A DNA stretch of 64,000 nt from Coprobacter secundus (GTDB lineage Bacteria > Bacteroidota > Bacteroidia > Bacteroidales > Coprobacteraceae), in NCBI GenBank assembly GCA_000803105.1, contig JTDA01000011.1:1-64000 (forward strand), read 5' to 3'. Position numbers and translations under genes: made by a program. Below, piece after piece: positions 26,439 to 36,016 of the stretch (the first letter of the stretch is position 1; each line of letters starts with the position of its first letter). The notes beneath the pieces are model-generated. The model had not been told where the DNA came from, did not search any database, and saw nothing but the letters and a program-made list of their open reading frames with translations.

Positions 26439-29400
26439 TTACTTAAGAGCATCTGTAAAGTGGTCTCCATATTGAGCTGTGTTGTATATAATCGCCCATA
26501 AAGAAGCCCACAACACTCCCCGACCGTAATATTCATTATCTGTCACTGTTGCCAAACTATTGCAAGCCGGTGTCCAAGTATTGGTATGTTGAGAGTCACC
26601 TAAGAATATGATTCTTTTTTTCAGGTCTATGGACAACGAACAACCGTTACCAGCAACTTCCAATACATTAGTTACTCCTGCAGGTACATCAAAAGTTCCA
26701 CTTATACCGTCTCTATAAAATGAAGCACTGAAGCTAATCTGCTGAGATGGTTTGTAGTTACTGAACGGTCCATTCTTAACGATATAATTCCACACAGGGT
26801 CATTGGTGTGGGTTGTCATCCAGGTGGCATACGAACCTGTATTATTTCTATACTTATATCCCCATGAGGCGAATTTGGTAAACAAAGCTTGATTTTCGGA
26901 ATTGCTGTTGTCAAGAATGACCACGGCAAATCTATTTTTATTGGGGCTATTTTCCAACCATGTAACCAGATTGTCGTAATATTTGGATACTGTTGTCGTA
27001 TATCTTCCCGAGAAAAGGACATTGACATTGTCCGGTATATTTGCTCCTACTCCAGCATCATTGCTATCGGTATTCGGCAAAACGGGAGTTACAGGTGTAT
27101 AAACTATCCCTTGAGGGCCAAAAAATGTTGAGTAAGAACCATAATCTCGGAACATGCTAAGAATACCATTACCAAGTGCACCGTATCCTCCATAGAGATT
27201 GGCAACATTGATTGTTATCGGCTTAAGTACTGTCCTGACAATTGCCAAACGAGAGGTAACATCTGTCCCGGCTAAAGTCAGTTTTACGTGATAGGTTATA
27301 TCCCGATTTGCATCTTTATAAAGAGTCTTAGGTAATTGAATCTTAAACTTAGTGCCCATAGCGTATTCGGTTCCCCACGACATCGCAGTACCGTTTTCAC
27401 TGACTATCTTTACATCATACGTATGAGCCAATGAGGGTTCCGGCTGTTCTAACTCTGCAACCCATTTCATTCTGCTGCTGCCTTGCAATGTTATGACTTG
27501 CGTCTCATCTTGATTTTCAGACACATAAAGAGTATTGCCAACAACACCTGTACTGAAAGACATCGGTTGTTGAGTGAGAATAATTTCCTGTGACTTTACA
27601 GATGAGTCATCTGCCAATATCAGGTAAAGTTTAGCTTTCAACGTATTGTTACTTGCATTTTCTTGCTTTGCAGTCACCGTTATCCTATTAAGTTTCAAAT
27701 CTGCATCGTTATGGATATCTTTCACTTCGAACGCATCGGCATTGTCTCCTTCAAGAACATATTTCCACGAGTTTACCGTTGCACCATCTGCAGATAACCC
27801 CGGATTGACAAGGAATGTGTTGGTGTTGTTTCCTATAATAGTAAGTTCCCCATCGTATTCGAAATCGATAGAAGTAACAGATGGTGTAAGTTCAAACCCC
27901 GGTTCTCCGTCTTGAATCAGGAGCATAGTACTCTGTACTGAGGGGTCTTCTTTCAGGCTGACAACCAAGAAACCATAGCGAGGACTGGTTCCTGTATTGG
28001 CTGAATGGGTATAAATAGGGATAATATTATTGACGGATTTATCACTATCATAATCGGTTACAGCAGAAGCTCCAGTTTGCTCAAAAGAGAAAAATGCTCC
28101 TGCTCCGGGCGGATAAATGGCCGCACTCCAGTCTCCCGAACCTTTCACTGCAATGGAAGGAGCTGCAACACCAGCTTTATTCGTAAAGTGAGGTATTGTT
28201 TTTGGACTTAGTTCTAAATACAAATTGCCTCCTTCCAACTGCACAATATCAATAGTTGCTTTCAAATTACCGAAAGAGAGTTCTATAATGCCACTACGCT
28301 TATCTTTTACATTGTTCAATGCCGAAGCGGAAACTGTCAGTGTCTTGCCGCTTAAAGTAACGGATATACCGTCATCGAGAACTTTTTTGCTGAGGGAAAG
28401 TGTCCCGTCTCCAAAAGTAAATATGCCCAGATTATAGTTCCCCCCATTAGGGGTAAACATTACCTTTTTGGTCGGTATAGCCAAAATGTTATCTCCGTCA
28501 AACTGTACAGTGCCATGGCTGTCCATATCCCAATAGTTGATTGAAAAACTCAATGACGCAACTTCTCCTTTATATGCCTCCAGCTCGGTAGTGTATCCTT
28601 CTTTCTTGACAGAATTAACAGTCAGCTTATATACATTATTACGTTTGAGAGATTGTCCGGACTCAAGCGGATGTACGTTCACACGATGATATGATACTGT
28701 ACCAGAGCTATTGTTTTTCATTCTGATAACCAAGCAAGTAGTGTATTCATCATTCTGTTCCGGTGATGCTACGTAGTTTTCAAAAGCGTATAATTTACCT
28801 ACAATATCGGCTCCTGCTTCACTTTCTACACCGTAAAGTCTCGGAATACGTTTTGCCTTCTCGTCAAAAGCGTTTGGCTCTCCATTCCATACAAACAGGG
28901 ATGGATATGCATTCCATATTGATACGGATTCGAGTGTATATCCAGCAGCAGAGTTATGTATATCAAAACGAGAAACCGTACGTTGCAATACAACATTGAT
29001 TTTCGTATCCTGTGACTCTTTTCTCAGTGAAGCACTCATTAGTAATGCTTCACTTTCCAATGGCTTTGTCGTATATTCCGGTACCTCCACGGAGGTACCA
29101 GTCATAAAAGCCTGAATGTCTGCTTTTGCCTGTTTAAAGGTTTTACCTTTAACGACAGTCTTCCATTCTTCTAAAGTCCAAGTACTATCGGGAGACAAAT
29201 AGTTATCTCCCATATTGGCTACGACCAGGATATCATAAGCTTCAGTCATACTGAGCCCAAGGTCTGAAAAATCGAATGTAATATCCGTATTCATTATTAA
29301 CGGGCTCGAAGAGGTTGCTGTAAGCTCTTTCCAACCTTTAAAAACTCCTGTCCCGTTACTATTCGATTCGAAAAAAATCAAATCAAGAGTCTTTATATTT

Positions 29401-29582
29401 TCTTCTCCTTCTTCGGGTGCAATAGCTGCACGTGTAGCCATTCCGCTGGTCGGGTCCTGAATACTAAAATTTATAATAAGTTTACTATCTCCTCCTGCCG
29501 AGAGCTGGTTATCGTCTTCTATAGTACATGAGGAAAAAACTACTGTCGTCAGAAGAAAGACAAACCATAATATTTTTTTCAT
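26439..29582 (-). CDS. Large DUF4906/BACON-type lipoprotein, putative pilus tip
   Basis: 1047 residues from the ATG giving a lipoprotein signal (MKKILWFVFLLTTVVFSSC). A fimbrillin-like N-terminal beta domain follows, with the cleavage-like sequence ATRAAIAPEEGEE. Then come BACON-like Ig modules (around LELSPKTIPHF and GSGDWSAAI) and a C-terminal domain containing VVILDNSNSENQALFTKFA, which may be a Rossmann-like ligand-binding head. DUF4906 proteins of this size close type V pilus operons and are thought to sit at the pilus tip. It is the sixth and last gene, 37 bp after the accessory fimbrillin. Its ligand is unknown. Confidence 0.75.
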   Translation of the reverse strand: MKKILWFVFLLTTVVFSSCTIEDDNQLSAGGDSKLIINFSIQDPTSGMATRAAIAPEEGEENIKTLDLIFFESNSNGTGVFKGWKELTATSSSPLIMNTDITFDFSDLGLSMTEAYDILVVANMGDNYLSPDSTWTLEEWKTVVKGKTFKQAKADIQAFMTGTSVEVPEYTTKPLESEALLMSASLRKESQDTKINVVLQRTVSRFDIHNSAAGYTLESVSIWNAYPSLFVWNGEPNAFDEKAKRIPRLYGVESEAGADIVGKLYAFENYVASPEQNDEYTTCLVIRMKNNSSGTVSYHRVNVHPLESGQSLKRNNVYKLTVNSVKKEGYTTELEAYKGEVASLSFSINYWDMDSHGTVQFDGDNILAIPTKKVMFTPNGGNYNLGIFTFGDGTLSLSKKVLDDGISVTLSGKTLTVSASALNNVKDKRSGIIELSFGNLKATIDIVQLEGGNLYLELSPKTIPHFTNKAGVAAPSIAVKGSGDWSAAIYPPGAGAFFSFEQTGASAVTDYDSDKSVNNIIPIYTHSANTGTSPRYGFLVVSLKEDPSVQSTMLLIQDGEPGFELTPSVTSIDFEYDGELTIIGNNTNTFLVNPGLSADGATVNSWKYVLEGDNADAFEVKDIHNDADLKLNRITVTAKQENASNNTLKAKLYLILADDSSVKSQEIILTQQPMSFSTGVVGNTLYVSENQDETQVITLQGSSRMKWVAELEQPEPSLAHTYDVKIVSENGTAMSWGTEYAMGTKFKIQLPKTLYKDANRDITYHVKLTLAGTDVTSRLAIVRTVLKPITINVANLYGGYGALGNGILSMFRDYGSYSTFFGPQGIVYTPVTPVLPNTDSNDAGVGANIPDNVNVLFSGRYTTTVSKYYDNLVTWLENSPNKNRFAVVILDNSNSENQALFTKFASWGYKYRNNTGSYATWMTTHTNDPVWNYIVKNGPFSNYKPSQQISFSASFYRDGISGTFDVPAGVTNVLEVAGNGCSLSIDLKKRIIFLGDSQHTNTWTPACNSLATVTDNEYYGRGVLWASLWAIIYNTAQYGDHFTDALK

Positions 29583-29619
29583 ATTACATTTTTTATTACA
29601 ATTATACATATGTATGTCA

Positions 29620-31059
29620 TTATTTTCCTAAATCAACATTAATATCATCGTCTAACTCCCAATCATTCTTTCCCTGATTATAGCGAAATATTTGTATTTC
29701 CAGTCTGATTCTTCCGGAAAGCAATACCAGTGTATCGGAATTTGCACTGTCTATAGCCGTATCAAAATCGCCTAATGCCGTTATCTTAAGCCCTGTCGGA
29801 TATCCGTCTGCGTCACTTGCCAGCTCTACTTTGAAACGACTGTTCTGAATACCGTTTGCTAATGTGATTACAGACCCGTTTATATCGGTTTTAAATGTTA
29901 AAGTAATGGCTTTTGAGAGTATGTTACTTTTCATACCGATGGTCGTAGTCGAGTTTTTGTCACGGTACAATACAGCATCTCGACTCTCTGTCCACAAATA
30001 ATAATTTCCACTTGTCCCCATTTGTCCAGCTGTCATATCCCAATCTATAATATTGACATTTAAGTGGATGGGTGGTTGGCCGGCAGCGGTTTCCTTATCC
30101 GTATATCCCGGACCGCTGGCCGAATTGATATTGAATACATATTTCTTATTTCGTATGATTTCGATAAGTTCACCGGTATCGGTATTTTCAAAATCGACCG
30201 GATAATAATATTTTGTTCCATTGTATTCGGCACCAATAATGAGACGGGTATGTTTTTGTGTCTCTGTCTCGTCATGTGTTGCATTGTCATAGAGATAAAG
30301 CTTATTTGCAATAGAGCGGTCTACAGAGTTGTAACTATCAGATTCTAAAGCCAAACCGGTTTTCATGCCTTCGGGAGAATATGCGGACTGAGCTTGGTTG
30401 TCTATGATATTATCCGGACTATTTCCTAAAAAACCTTTGTCCGGAACATAGTACAATGTAACATCCTGTAATGTAAAGTTGTCTATATCAGCAGCCACGT
30501 AGACATCTACCGAAGCAACCGACCTGATAAGGCTCAGCAATGGCCAGTAGTTAATCACTCCGTCTTTTACTTCTTGTTCTTTCAGCATCCCCCACATAGG
30601 CAGACTTGTAAAAGAACCACTATTTTGCAATAACCTTTGGGGATTTGTATCTATCAGTGCATTCTTAAATATTTCCCAATCGGCTTTTCCTTTATATTGG
30701 GATATTGCTGTTTCGTCCGGCAGCATCTTTTCGATAAACGAACGACAATTTGCCAAAAAATAAGCATCGTAACCGCTTCCGACAGGGAGAGTCGTACGTA
30801 GTTTTCCGTTCACTTTGAAGGTAGTACGCCAACAAACAAACTTTTTTTCGGCATCAAATAGTAACACATCCAGATTGTCAATAATATTTTCATCTGAGGT
30901 CGAAAATTCTGTACTACGGGTTGCAGAATTTGTCAAAATGGATAATTCAACTTCAGACTCTCCAGATATATCACCGGCAGGCGGTTCATCGTCAAGTTTG
31001 GTCTGACACGCTCCAAATCCGGCTATCAACATAACGGACAATATAAATATTTTTCTCAT
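29620..31059 (-). CDS. Accessory fimbrillin-like lipoprotein
   Basis: 479 residues with a lipobox (MLIAGFGACQTK). The N-terminal fimbrillin domain carries NSATRSTEFSTSDENIID, where an Arg just before the first strand resembles the site at which trypsin-like gingipains mature Porphyromonas fimbrillins. The C-terminal half is beta-rich (NVNIIDWDMTAGQMG). It fits the FimA/Mfa-type minor subunits such as Mfa3-5. It lies 14 bp after the anchor gene and before the tip gene. Confidence 0.7.
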   Translation of the reverse strand: MRKIFILSVMLIAGFGACQTKLDDEPPAGDISGESEVELSILTNSATRSTEFSTSDENIIDNLDVLLFDAEKKFVCWRTTFKVNGKLRTTLPVGSGYDAYFLANCRSFIEKMLPDETAISQYKGKADWEIFKNALIDTNPQRLLQNSGSFTSLPMWGMLKEQEVKDGVINYWPLLSLIRSVASVDVYVAADIDNFTLQDVTLYYVPDKGFLGNSPDNIIDNQAQSAYSPEGMKTGLALESDSYNSVDRSIANKLYLYDNATHDETETQKHTRLIIGAEYNGTKYYYPVDFENTDTGELIEIIRNKKYVFNINSASGPGYTDKETAAGQPPIHLNVNIIDWDMTAGQMGTSGNYYLWTESRDAVLYRDKNSTTTIGMKSNILSKAITLTFKTDINGSVITLANGIQNSRFKVELASDADGYPTGLKITALGDFDTAIDSANSDTLVLLSGRIRLEIQIFRYNQGKNDWELDDDINVDLGK

Positions 31060-31073
31060 ACTGTTATTGTTTT

Positions 31074-31973
31074 TTAAAGTACAATCAAGGCTTTACGAAC
31101 CTGCCATGAATCTACTGTAATAATTGCCTCTTGTTTTGTAGGTCTGATTACAACATCTATCTGAGTTCCTTCTTGAGCTTTCGTCTCTGTGTCGACCCTC
31201 AATCGGGCAATCTTATCTTCGAAAAGGGTGATTATAATATTGTCTTCCAATCCGCTTTCCGTATTTACTGATGCCGGAAATACCTTATTCTTAGAGACAT
31301 ACTCATCGCGACTCTTTATATAAGAAAAGTTATCTTCTATTGTAATTGCATCACCGGATTGTTTGTCTTCAAGAATGTGGTATGACTCAGATGACCCGGC
31401 AATGCTCATACTGAGTTCCCCGGGATATTGGGTTTTGAAATTATTTCCTTCTTCTATGGTTACAGTTATGCTGCACAACAGCTTTCTAACATCTACATGA
31501 ATGACTTTTTCTTCTAAAGGAGAGAGTGTAAATGATTGATTTCCCAAAAAAAGTTCCTGAACAGAACCACTGTATGTTCGCGAGCTGCGTGATTGCCGTT
31601 CGCTCATAGTAAAATTCACTGTCGAATAGTCTTCTTCATCTTGAAATGCAGGTGAAACTTTATTGATATCTTCGTCTCCCGATAGGGCCCAAGTAACTAA
31701 ATGGACATTACCGCTATGCTGCTGTTCAAAAGGATATGGTCTCCCTCCTTTTATATTGTCATAAGGTATATGTCTCTCTTCTATTATTCTACCTTCATTG
31801 TCATATAGATATAATTCTATATCGCTGGCTACTGAAAGGTCAAAGTCATCCGTTGTTCCTTCATGCGTGAAGATCAGGTTCAGAGAGCCGCTGTCACAAC
31901 CATCATGAGGACCCTCAGAAGTACATCCTATACAAGATATCATTATCAATAATATCAAAATCGATTTCTTCAC
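31074..31973 (-). CDS. FimB/Mfa2-family pilus anchor lipoprotein
   Basis: 299 residues from a GTG start. A lipobox (LIMISCIGCTSEG) is followed by the FimB/Mfa2 fold: ASDIELYLYDNEGRIIEERH, the loop VDVRKLLCSITVTIEEG and a C-terminal strand VIRPTKQEAIITVDSWQVRK. Family members anchor the pilus to the outer membrane and limit its length, keeping their lipid instead of being cleaved. It follows the major subunit gene after a hairpin in a 94-bp gap. Confidence 0.8.
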   Translation of the reverse strand: MKKSILILLIMISCIGCTSEGPHDGCDSGSLNLIFTHEGTTDDFDLSVASDIELYLYDNEGRIIEERHIPYDNIKGGRPYPFEQQHSGNVHLVTWALSGDEDINKVSPAFQDEEDYSTVNFTMSERQSRSSRTYSGSVQELFLGNQSFTLSPLEEKVIHVDVRKLLCSITVTIEEGNNFKTQYPGELSMSIAGSSESYHILEDKQSGDAITIEDNFSYIKSRDEYVSKNKVFPASVNTESGLEDNIIITLFEDKIARLRVDTETKAQEGTQIDVVIRPTKQEAIITVDSWQVRKALIVL

Positions 31974-32008
31974 GATATAGTAATTTACAATAAATCATTT
32001 ATATTATC

Positions 32009-32038
32009 CCCGAGGAGGATATATGAATATCCTCCGGG
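32009..32038 (-). promoter_or_regulatory. Hairpin after the major fimbrillin gene
   Basis: GGAGGATAT (32014-32022) pairs with ATATCCTCC (32027-32035) around a 4-nt loop and is extended by CCC/GGG with a two-base bulge. It lies 30 bp past the stop of the major subunit gene and lacks a strong T-run. It may protect the upstream mRNA or partly stop transcription. Confidence 0.55.
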
Positions 32039-32067
32039 AAAATATTTAACCACCCAATTTGTGTCCA

Positions 32068-33279
32068 TTATAAATCGACATTCTGGGTTCTTACGTCCCA
32101 TTTTGCAACTTCGATATTTACTGAAATGGAACTTTCCGTCGGACTGACTACCGGGCCCTCTTCTTCTGCATCTTTAGGCGTAGCCCAACCCACTGTCTTG
32201 ATATCCTTCATTGTCACGCGGTAAATGCTGTTACGATAAATTTTCCAACTATCGTCCTTCAACAGATTTACTCTCCAATAACGAGACACACCACTTACTC
32301 CTGTACCGGAAAACGTACCTTTGATAATAAATGCTACTACCTGATCTTTATCAAATACCGTCGCTGCCGAACCACTACCTCCTTGCAAGATTGAAGGTAC
32401 ATTTTCGTATATATAAACAGGTTTTCCATAGGCTGCCGGCAAGAAACCATTGGTCGTCTCGCTCGCATCGTCATTTTTTACAGAGTACACGGACTCAACC
32501 GTTTCTCCATTTGTAGAAAATGTCGTTTTGAAATTGGATGCGGTTGCAAAACGAGTCCATTCACCTAAATCTTTGTATTCAAAAGTTCGAGACTGATTGA
32601 TACCATTGATAACCATATAGCCGTCGAAAGTCCACTTCAAATCGCTCGGTACTGTTCCACTTTCACCCAGTCCCAATATATCAAGCAAATCGTCTTTCGG
32701 AGCAGTAATCTGATTGGATGGGTCTACTTGCGGACTTTCAATTTTGCTCAACAGACGCCGAACGGATAGAGTAAGCGAATTGGTCTCGCCCTCCACGGCA
32801 TTAATCGCTCCTTCTGCTGCCATAGCAAATCCGGTAGAAACATCAATACCTGTTCGGGAATTCGACCCGTCCAATAAAAGAGCTTTATAAAGGGTATTTT
32901 TTTTGAAATCTGCCAATGATGAAGGTACAGGAGAAGGTTCTCCCAAATTTTGGTTGACAGCGGTAAGAATCGTCAAATTACCTGCGTCGACGAGGAATGT
33001 ATATTGATTATTCAAAGCTAAATCTTCCGGTTTGAAATATTTCTGATAAGTACCGTCTGCATTAAAAACAAAGAATTCCAAAGATTTGATATCATTTTCT
33101 TCGGCAGAGCCTGCTTCTTCTCCTGCTAATGACCGAGTGTCGGCATTTCCTTTTATGCTGACTGTAATGGAGGCTTTCTTGCCTTGAATATTTGTCGGGG
33201 TTGAAGTATCGTCAGAATCACTACACGACAACAGAGCGAATGACATCGCTGAAATCATACATAAATTTTTAATTCTCAT
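32068..33279 (-). CDS. Mfa1-family major fimbrillin
   Basis: 403 residues with a lipobox (MSFALLSCSDSDD) and an N-terminal segment ending in NADTRSLAGEEAGS. Type V pilins are exported as lipoproteins and cleaved after such an Arg, freeing a groove filled by the C-terminal strand of the next subunit. The C-terminus here, SVNIEVAKWDVRTQNVDL, is a suitable donor strand. The middle part has the Mfa1-type FNADGTYQKYFKPED and WRVNLLKDDSWKIYRNSIYR blocks. Its position before the anchor gene and the 94-bp gap with a hairpin after it suit the major structural subunit. Confidence 0.8.
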   Translation of the reverse strand: MRIKNLCMISAMSFALLSCSDSDDTSTPTNIQGKKASITVSIKGNADTRSLAGEEAGSAEENDIKSLEFFVFNADGTYQKYFKPEDLALNNQYTFLVDAGNLTILTAVNQNLGEPSPVPSSLADFKKNTLYKALLLDGSNSRTGIDVSTGFAMAAEGAINAVEGETNSLTLSVRRLLSKIESPQVDPSNQITAPKDDLLDILGLGESGTVPSDLKWTFDGYMVINGINQSRTFEYKDLGEWTRFATASNFKTTFSTNGETVESVYSVKNDDASETTNGFLPAAYGKPVYIYENVPSILQGGSGSAATVFDKDQVVAFIIKGTFSGTGVSGVSRYWRVNLLKDDSWKIYRNSIYRVTMKDIKTVGWATPKDAEEEGPVVSPTESSISVNIEVAKWDVRTQNVDL

Positions 33280-33360
33280 AATTTTAAAGTTTAGTTATTA
33301 GTTCATCGTTATATTTATAAAATCGCTTTCAAAGGAAATGCGGTGTAATTACGGGATTTT

Positions 33361-33870
33361 TCAATGTGGGAACTTGCTTTTTACTTCAGGATTCTGAAGT
33401 ATTTTTCTACAAACAATGGCTGTTGTCAACTTAGCGCGTTTGGAACATGATTTAATGCAGCTCTCAAATGAGAGGGTACTTCCTCTCATCCATGTTTCAT
33501 ATTTAACCGCCTTTTTATATACAAGTATTTGTCTGCTGCTATCCATCTTCATACCTCTTCGATAATCGGAACTTCGAATAAAAGATATTTTCCCTTTTTT
33601 AGTAACTATCATAAATGGAGGGAGAGTAGCCCGGTAAATACCATCGGATATGACGGGTGTCACTATGATTCTCTCTTTTCCCTTGGGAGCAAACCGGGCA
33701 GGCTCACAATTAAAACCAAGTTCTATATTGTCGCCAACAATTTGTACTTGTATTTCAGAGACAGATAATTGTCCTCTCTTGTTTCCCGTGCCTGCTGTTG
33801 CACTGGAAGGGAGAGAGAGCAATAGTGAAAAACACACTATTACTATTGATATATGAGTTGCGACTTTCAT
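33361..33870 (-). CDS. DUF3868-type exported protein, short form
   Basis: 169 residues with a signal peptide (ISIVIVCFSLLLSLPSSATA). The region QLSVSEIQVQIVGDNIELGF to YRATLPPFMIVTKKGKISFI resembles the N-terminal DUF3868 domain found in pilus operons. That domain is usually followed by an OmpA-like peptidoglycan-binding part in proteins of about 500 residues. Here the OmpA part is absent and the protein ends in a basic tail with two cysteines (ESCIKSCSKRAK). It may be a shortened form or a C-terminal loss. It lies 11 bp after the DUF3575 gene. Confidence 0.55.
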   Translation of the reverse strand: MKVATHISIVIVCFSLLLSLPSSATAGTGNKRGQLSVSEIQVQIVGDNIELGFNCEPARFAPKGKERIIVTPVISDGIYRATLPPFMIVTKKGKISFIRSSDYRRGMKMDSSRQILVYKKAVKYETWMRGSTLSFESCIKSCSKRAKLTTAIVCRKILQNPEVKSKFPH

Positions 33871-33881
33871 TGCATTTTCAT

Positions 33882-34691
33882 TTATTTAATATTATAAATC
33901 AGAGAAATACCAATCTTGGTAGGTCCAACGTAAGTTTTTGTATAATGTTCTGACTTGGTACAACACCAATTCCTGTTGTTTGATTTATCAAAACCGAGTT
34001 GTACAACGCCTAGACCGAGATATGTCTCAATCGTCCATCTTTCGGACAACATCCAACTATATCCATACGTGAATCCTGCTCCGGCACCCCAACCTTCATA
34101 CCGGTACTTTTTATCGAACATGTCAAAAAACTTATGTCCTCCAATATTGTACTTAGTTGCAATGGCATGTACTCCAATAAAGTGGCCACTTGCCGGCTCG
34201 CAAAACCAGTATCTCCATTCCGGTTGTATCATCCAATGTACTATTTTATCATTGTGCCCTTTACGCCCCTTACGGTTCCAAGGATTGTAACTTCCGGTTA
34301 TATTCAAGCTCATTTGTGAACCCCATCCGAATTCTAAACCCAAATTAGGTGTCAGTGTCGCAGCATATAGAAGATTGGTCTTGATGGCCCAATGCATCTT
34401 CTTCTCTTTTATTTTCTCCCAAGGTGTCATTATACCGATATCAACGATTATCGTGTTGTCAGCATCTGTGATATCGACTGTATCTTTTATTTCCACTTTC
34501 GACAGGTTATGATATCTAACATTTTCGGTCAAGAAGGATTTCGTGAAATCGTGTTTTGCAGATTTCATATCAGCTAAAGTCACAAAACGTTTTTGTGCAT
34601 ATCCGGAAAAGCATACTGAAAGTGCTCCCATAAAGACAAACAAGAACCTGTACCTTAGAGGTTTTAATCCTCTTTTGACGAGATATTGCAT
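33882..34691 (-). CDS. DUF3575 outer-membrane beta-barrel-like protein
   Basis: 269 residues from the ATG before the signal region (RFLFVFMGALSVCFSGYAQ). The C-terminal two thirds is a DUF3575 domain: AIKTNLLYAATLTPNLGLEF, WMIQPEWRYWFCEP and YGYSWMLSERWTIE, with alternating strands and an aromatic last strand. DUF3575 and DUF3868 genes often open fimbrial operons in Bacteroidales and are thought to help build or anchor the pilus at the outer membrane. It is the first gene of the six-gene operon. Confidence 0.8.
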   Translation of the reverse strand: MQYLVKRGLKPLRYRFLFVFMGALSVCFSGYAQKRFVTLADMKSAKHDFTKSFLTENVRYHNLSKVEIKDTVDITDADNTIIVDIGIMTPWEKIKEKKMHWAIKTNLLYAATLTPNLGLEFGWGSQMSLNITGSYNPWNRKGRKGHNDKIVHWMIQPEWRYWFCEPASGHFIGVHAIATKYNIGGHKFFDMFDKKYRYEGWGAGAGFTYGYSWMLSERWTIETYLGLGVVQLGFDKSNNRNWCCTKSEHYTKTYVGPTKIGISLIYNIK

Positions 34692-35301
34692 AACAATTAA
34701 TTGATTATTTGAAATATTGTATCGAAACAAAATATATGTTAGGGCACAAATATTTCTATTTCAGCAAAATAATTTTTGCCATTTATGCTAAAAAAGCCCT
34801 TCAACAGATATATGCTTTTGGGATAGATGCATGATACTATCAGGCTCTAATAGCTCTTTTACTTACATTATGATTTCTTATAACTTATATTACCAAGTTA
34901 TGTAATTGTCTAACACTTGAGTTGTCGATTTGTTTTCAATAAAAGTAATATTTTATAGAAGAACTATTGTAGACACGTAGGCAGAGAAAAATATGAAAGA
35001 ACAGTATAGGCAATATAATTGAGTCAAGAAGGATGTGTGCAAGACTGTTAAAAGCAGGAAAGAAGTTCATTATAGTTGCTGAATCCATGTTTATTGGTCT
35101 ATTTATAACCCGGTACAATTGGAAGATAGCAACTTGTTATCTCATGAATGGAAAAAAGCAGTATGAGCAAAAGAAAATATAGCAAGGCTGTAAAGTATAA
35201 AAAAATAAGGTTGTGCCAGCGTTCTGACACAACTTCCTTGATTATCATTTTTCAAAAATGAAAAAATAGGGATCAGCCCCTAACAATCATGTTTTACATA
35301 T
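34692..35301. other. Intergenic region upstream of the pilus operon
   Basis: The first 100 bp should hold the pilus operon promoter. The best box, AATATTTG, misses one consensus base and has no -33. No invertible repeat flanking it was found. A 49-codon frame at 35033-35182 (+) has no similarity and is not called. The right end carries the terminator of the NlpE-like gene. Confidence 0.5.
35195..35234 (-). terminator. Terminator of the NlpE-like lipoprotein gene
   Basis: GTTGTGCCAG and CTGACACAAC form a stem (35210-35232) with one mismatch. On the minus strand TTATTTTTTTAT follows. Confidence 0.85.
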
Positions 35302-35946
35302 TTATTCTGCCAATTTAAGTGTATAATTTAGTCCGGAGCTACTTTTTTCGAACTTGTCATTTAATAAAGTCAGTGTCTGTTCATCTTCATAGAGGAAATT
35401 GAAAATATCTTTTTTGTCATTAGTTACCAATTGCCATACTGTCGCATCGTTATCTCCCGGAATACCTCGCTGTGTAAACCGTTTTCCGGTATAGGAAAAC
35501 GATTGGTCCTTGCCATCTTCTGCTTCTATATAGGTCATTGTAAGGGAAAACGTACCATCACCACTATGTTGGCGGCTCCGGACGGTCAACGAATATCGGA
35601 TACCGGGCCCTGAAGCTGCCGGCAACATACCTTCATAGGTACGAATCTGCCATGCTCCTAGAGCAAGGTCACCCTGTCGTTTTACCGGGAAAACTTTAAT
35701 TTTTTCGGCATTCATCCCTGCTCGATATTCTCCCGTATAAGAAATTATGGCGGTGTCTTGTAATAAAATACCTTCGGGGGTATCTCTCTCGGCACTTAAT
35801 ACACTAAACATCAAAGTGTCTCCTTGCTGTGATACAATTGTCATCGTATTTATCGTAGCATCTGTAATGATGCCTTTTACGTTTTTTCCCCGAGACACAC
35901 ATGCCGTCATCATAACTGCACATGCTACAACTTCAAACTTTTTCAT
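35302..35946 (-). CDS. NlpE-like lipoprotein
   Basis: 214 residues with a lipobox (VACAVMMTACVSRGK). An N-terminal small barrel-like part (GIITDATINTMTIVSQQGDT) precedes a second beta domain with the closing block LNDKFEKSSSGLNYTL. This resembles Bacteroidales proteins annotated as NlpE-type copper resistance or stress lipoproteins. The CxxC of E. coli NlpE is not present, so sensing by that route is not implied. It is probably attached to the outer membrane and has its own promoter and terminator. Confidence 0.65.
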   Translation of the reverse strand: MKKFEVVACAVMMTACVSRGKNVKGIITDATINTMTIVSQQGDTLMFSVLSAERDTPEGILLQDTAIISYTGEYRAGMNAEKIKVFPVKRQGDLALGAWQIRTYEGMLPAASGPGIRYSLTVRSRQHSGDGTFSLTMTYIEAEDGKDQSFSYTGKRFTQRGIPGDNDATVWQLVTNDKKDIFNFLYEDEQTLTLLNDKFEKSSSGLNYTLKLAE

Positions 35947-35973
35947 TTTATTTATTTGTTTTTAAAGCTACTC

Positions 35974-36005
35974 CAAATATATCTAATCTACCCCATATTT
36001 CCAAT
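35974..36005 (-). promoter_or_regulatory. Promoter of the NlpE-like gene
   Basis: On the minus strand ATTG (36002-36005), 20 bp, TATATTTG (35974-35981). The -7 box is exact and the -33 has one mismatch. Confidence 0.6.
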
Positions 36006-36016
36006 ACTATGGTTAC

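Noticed and set aside
34692..34900. Search for an invertible promoter upstream of the pilus operon
   Set aside because: Phase variation is common for such operons, but no pair of inverted repeats flanking the promoter region was seen and no recombinase gene is near.
34936..35118. 60-codon minus-strand frame in the same gap
   Set aside because: No similarity, no promoter and no consistent codon pattern.
35033..35182. 49-codon frame with a hydrophobic stretch between the pilus operon and the NlpE-like gene
   Set aside because: No promoter or known family. It has a possible ribosome site, but AT-rich hydrophobic frames of this length arise by chance.
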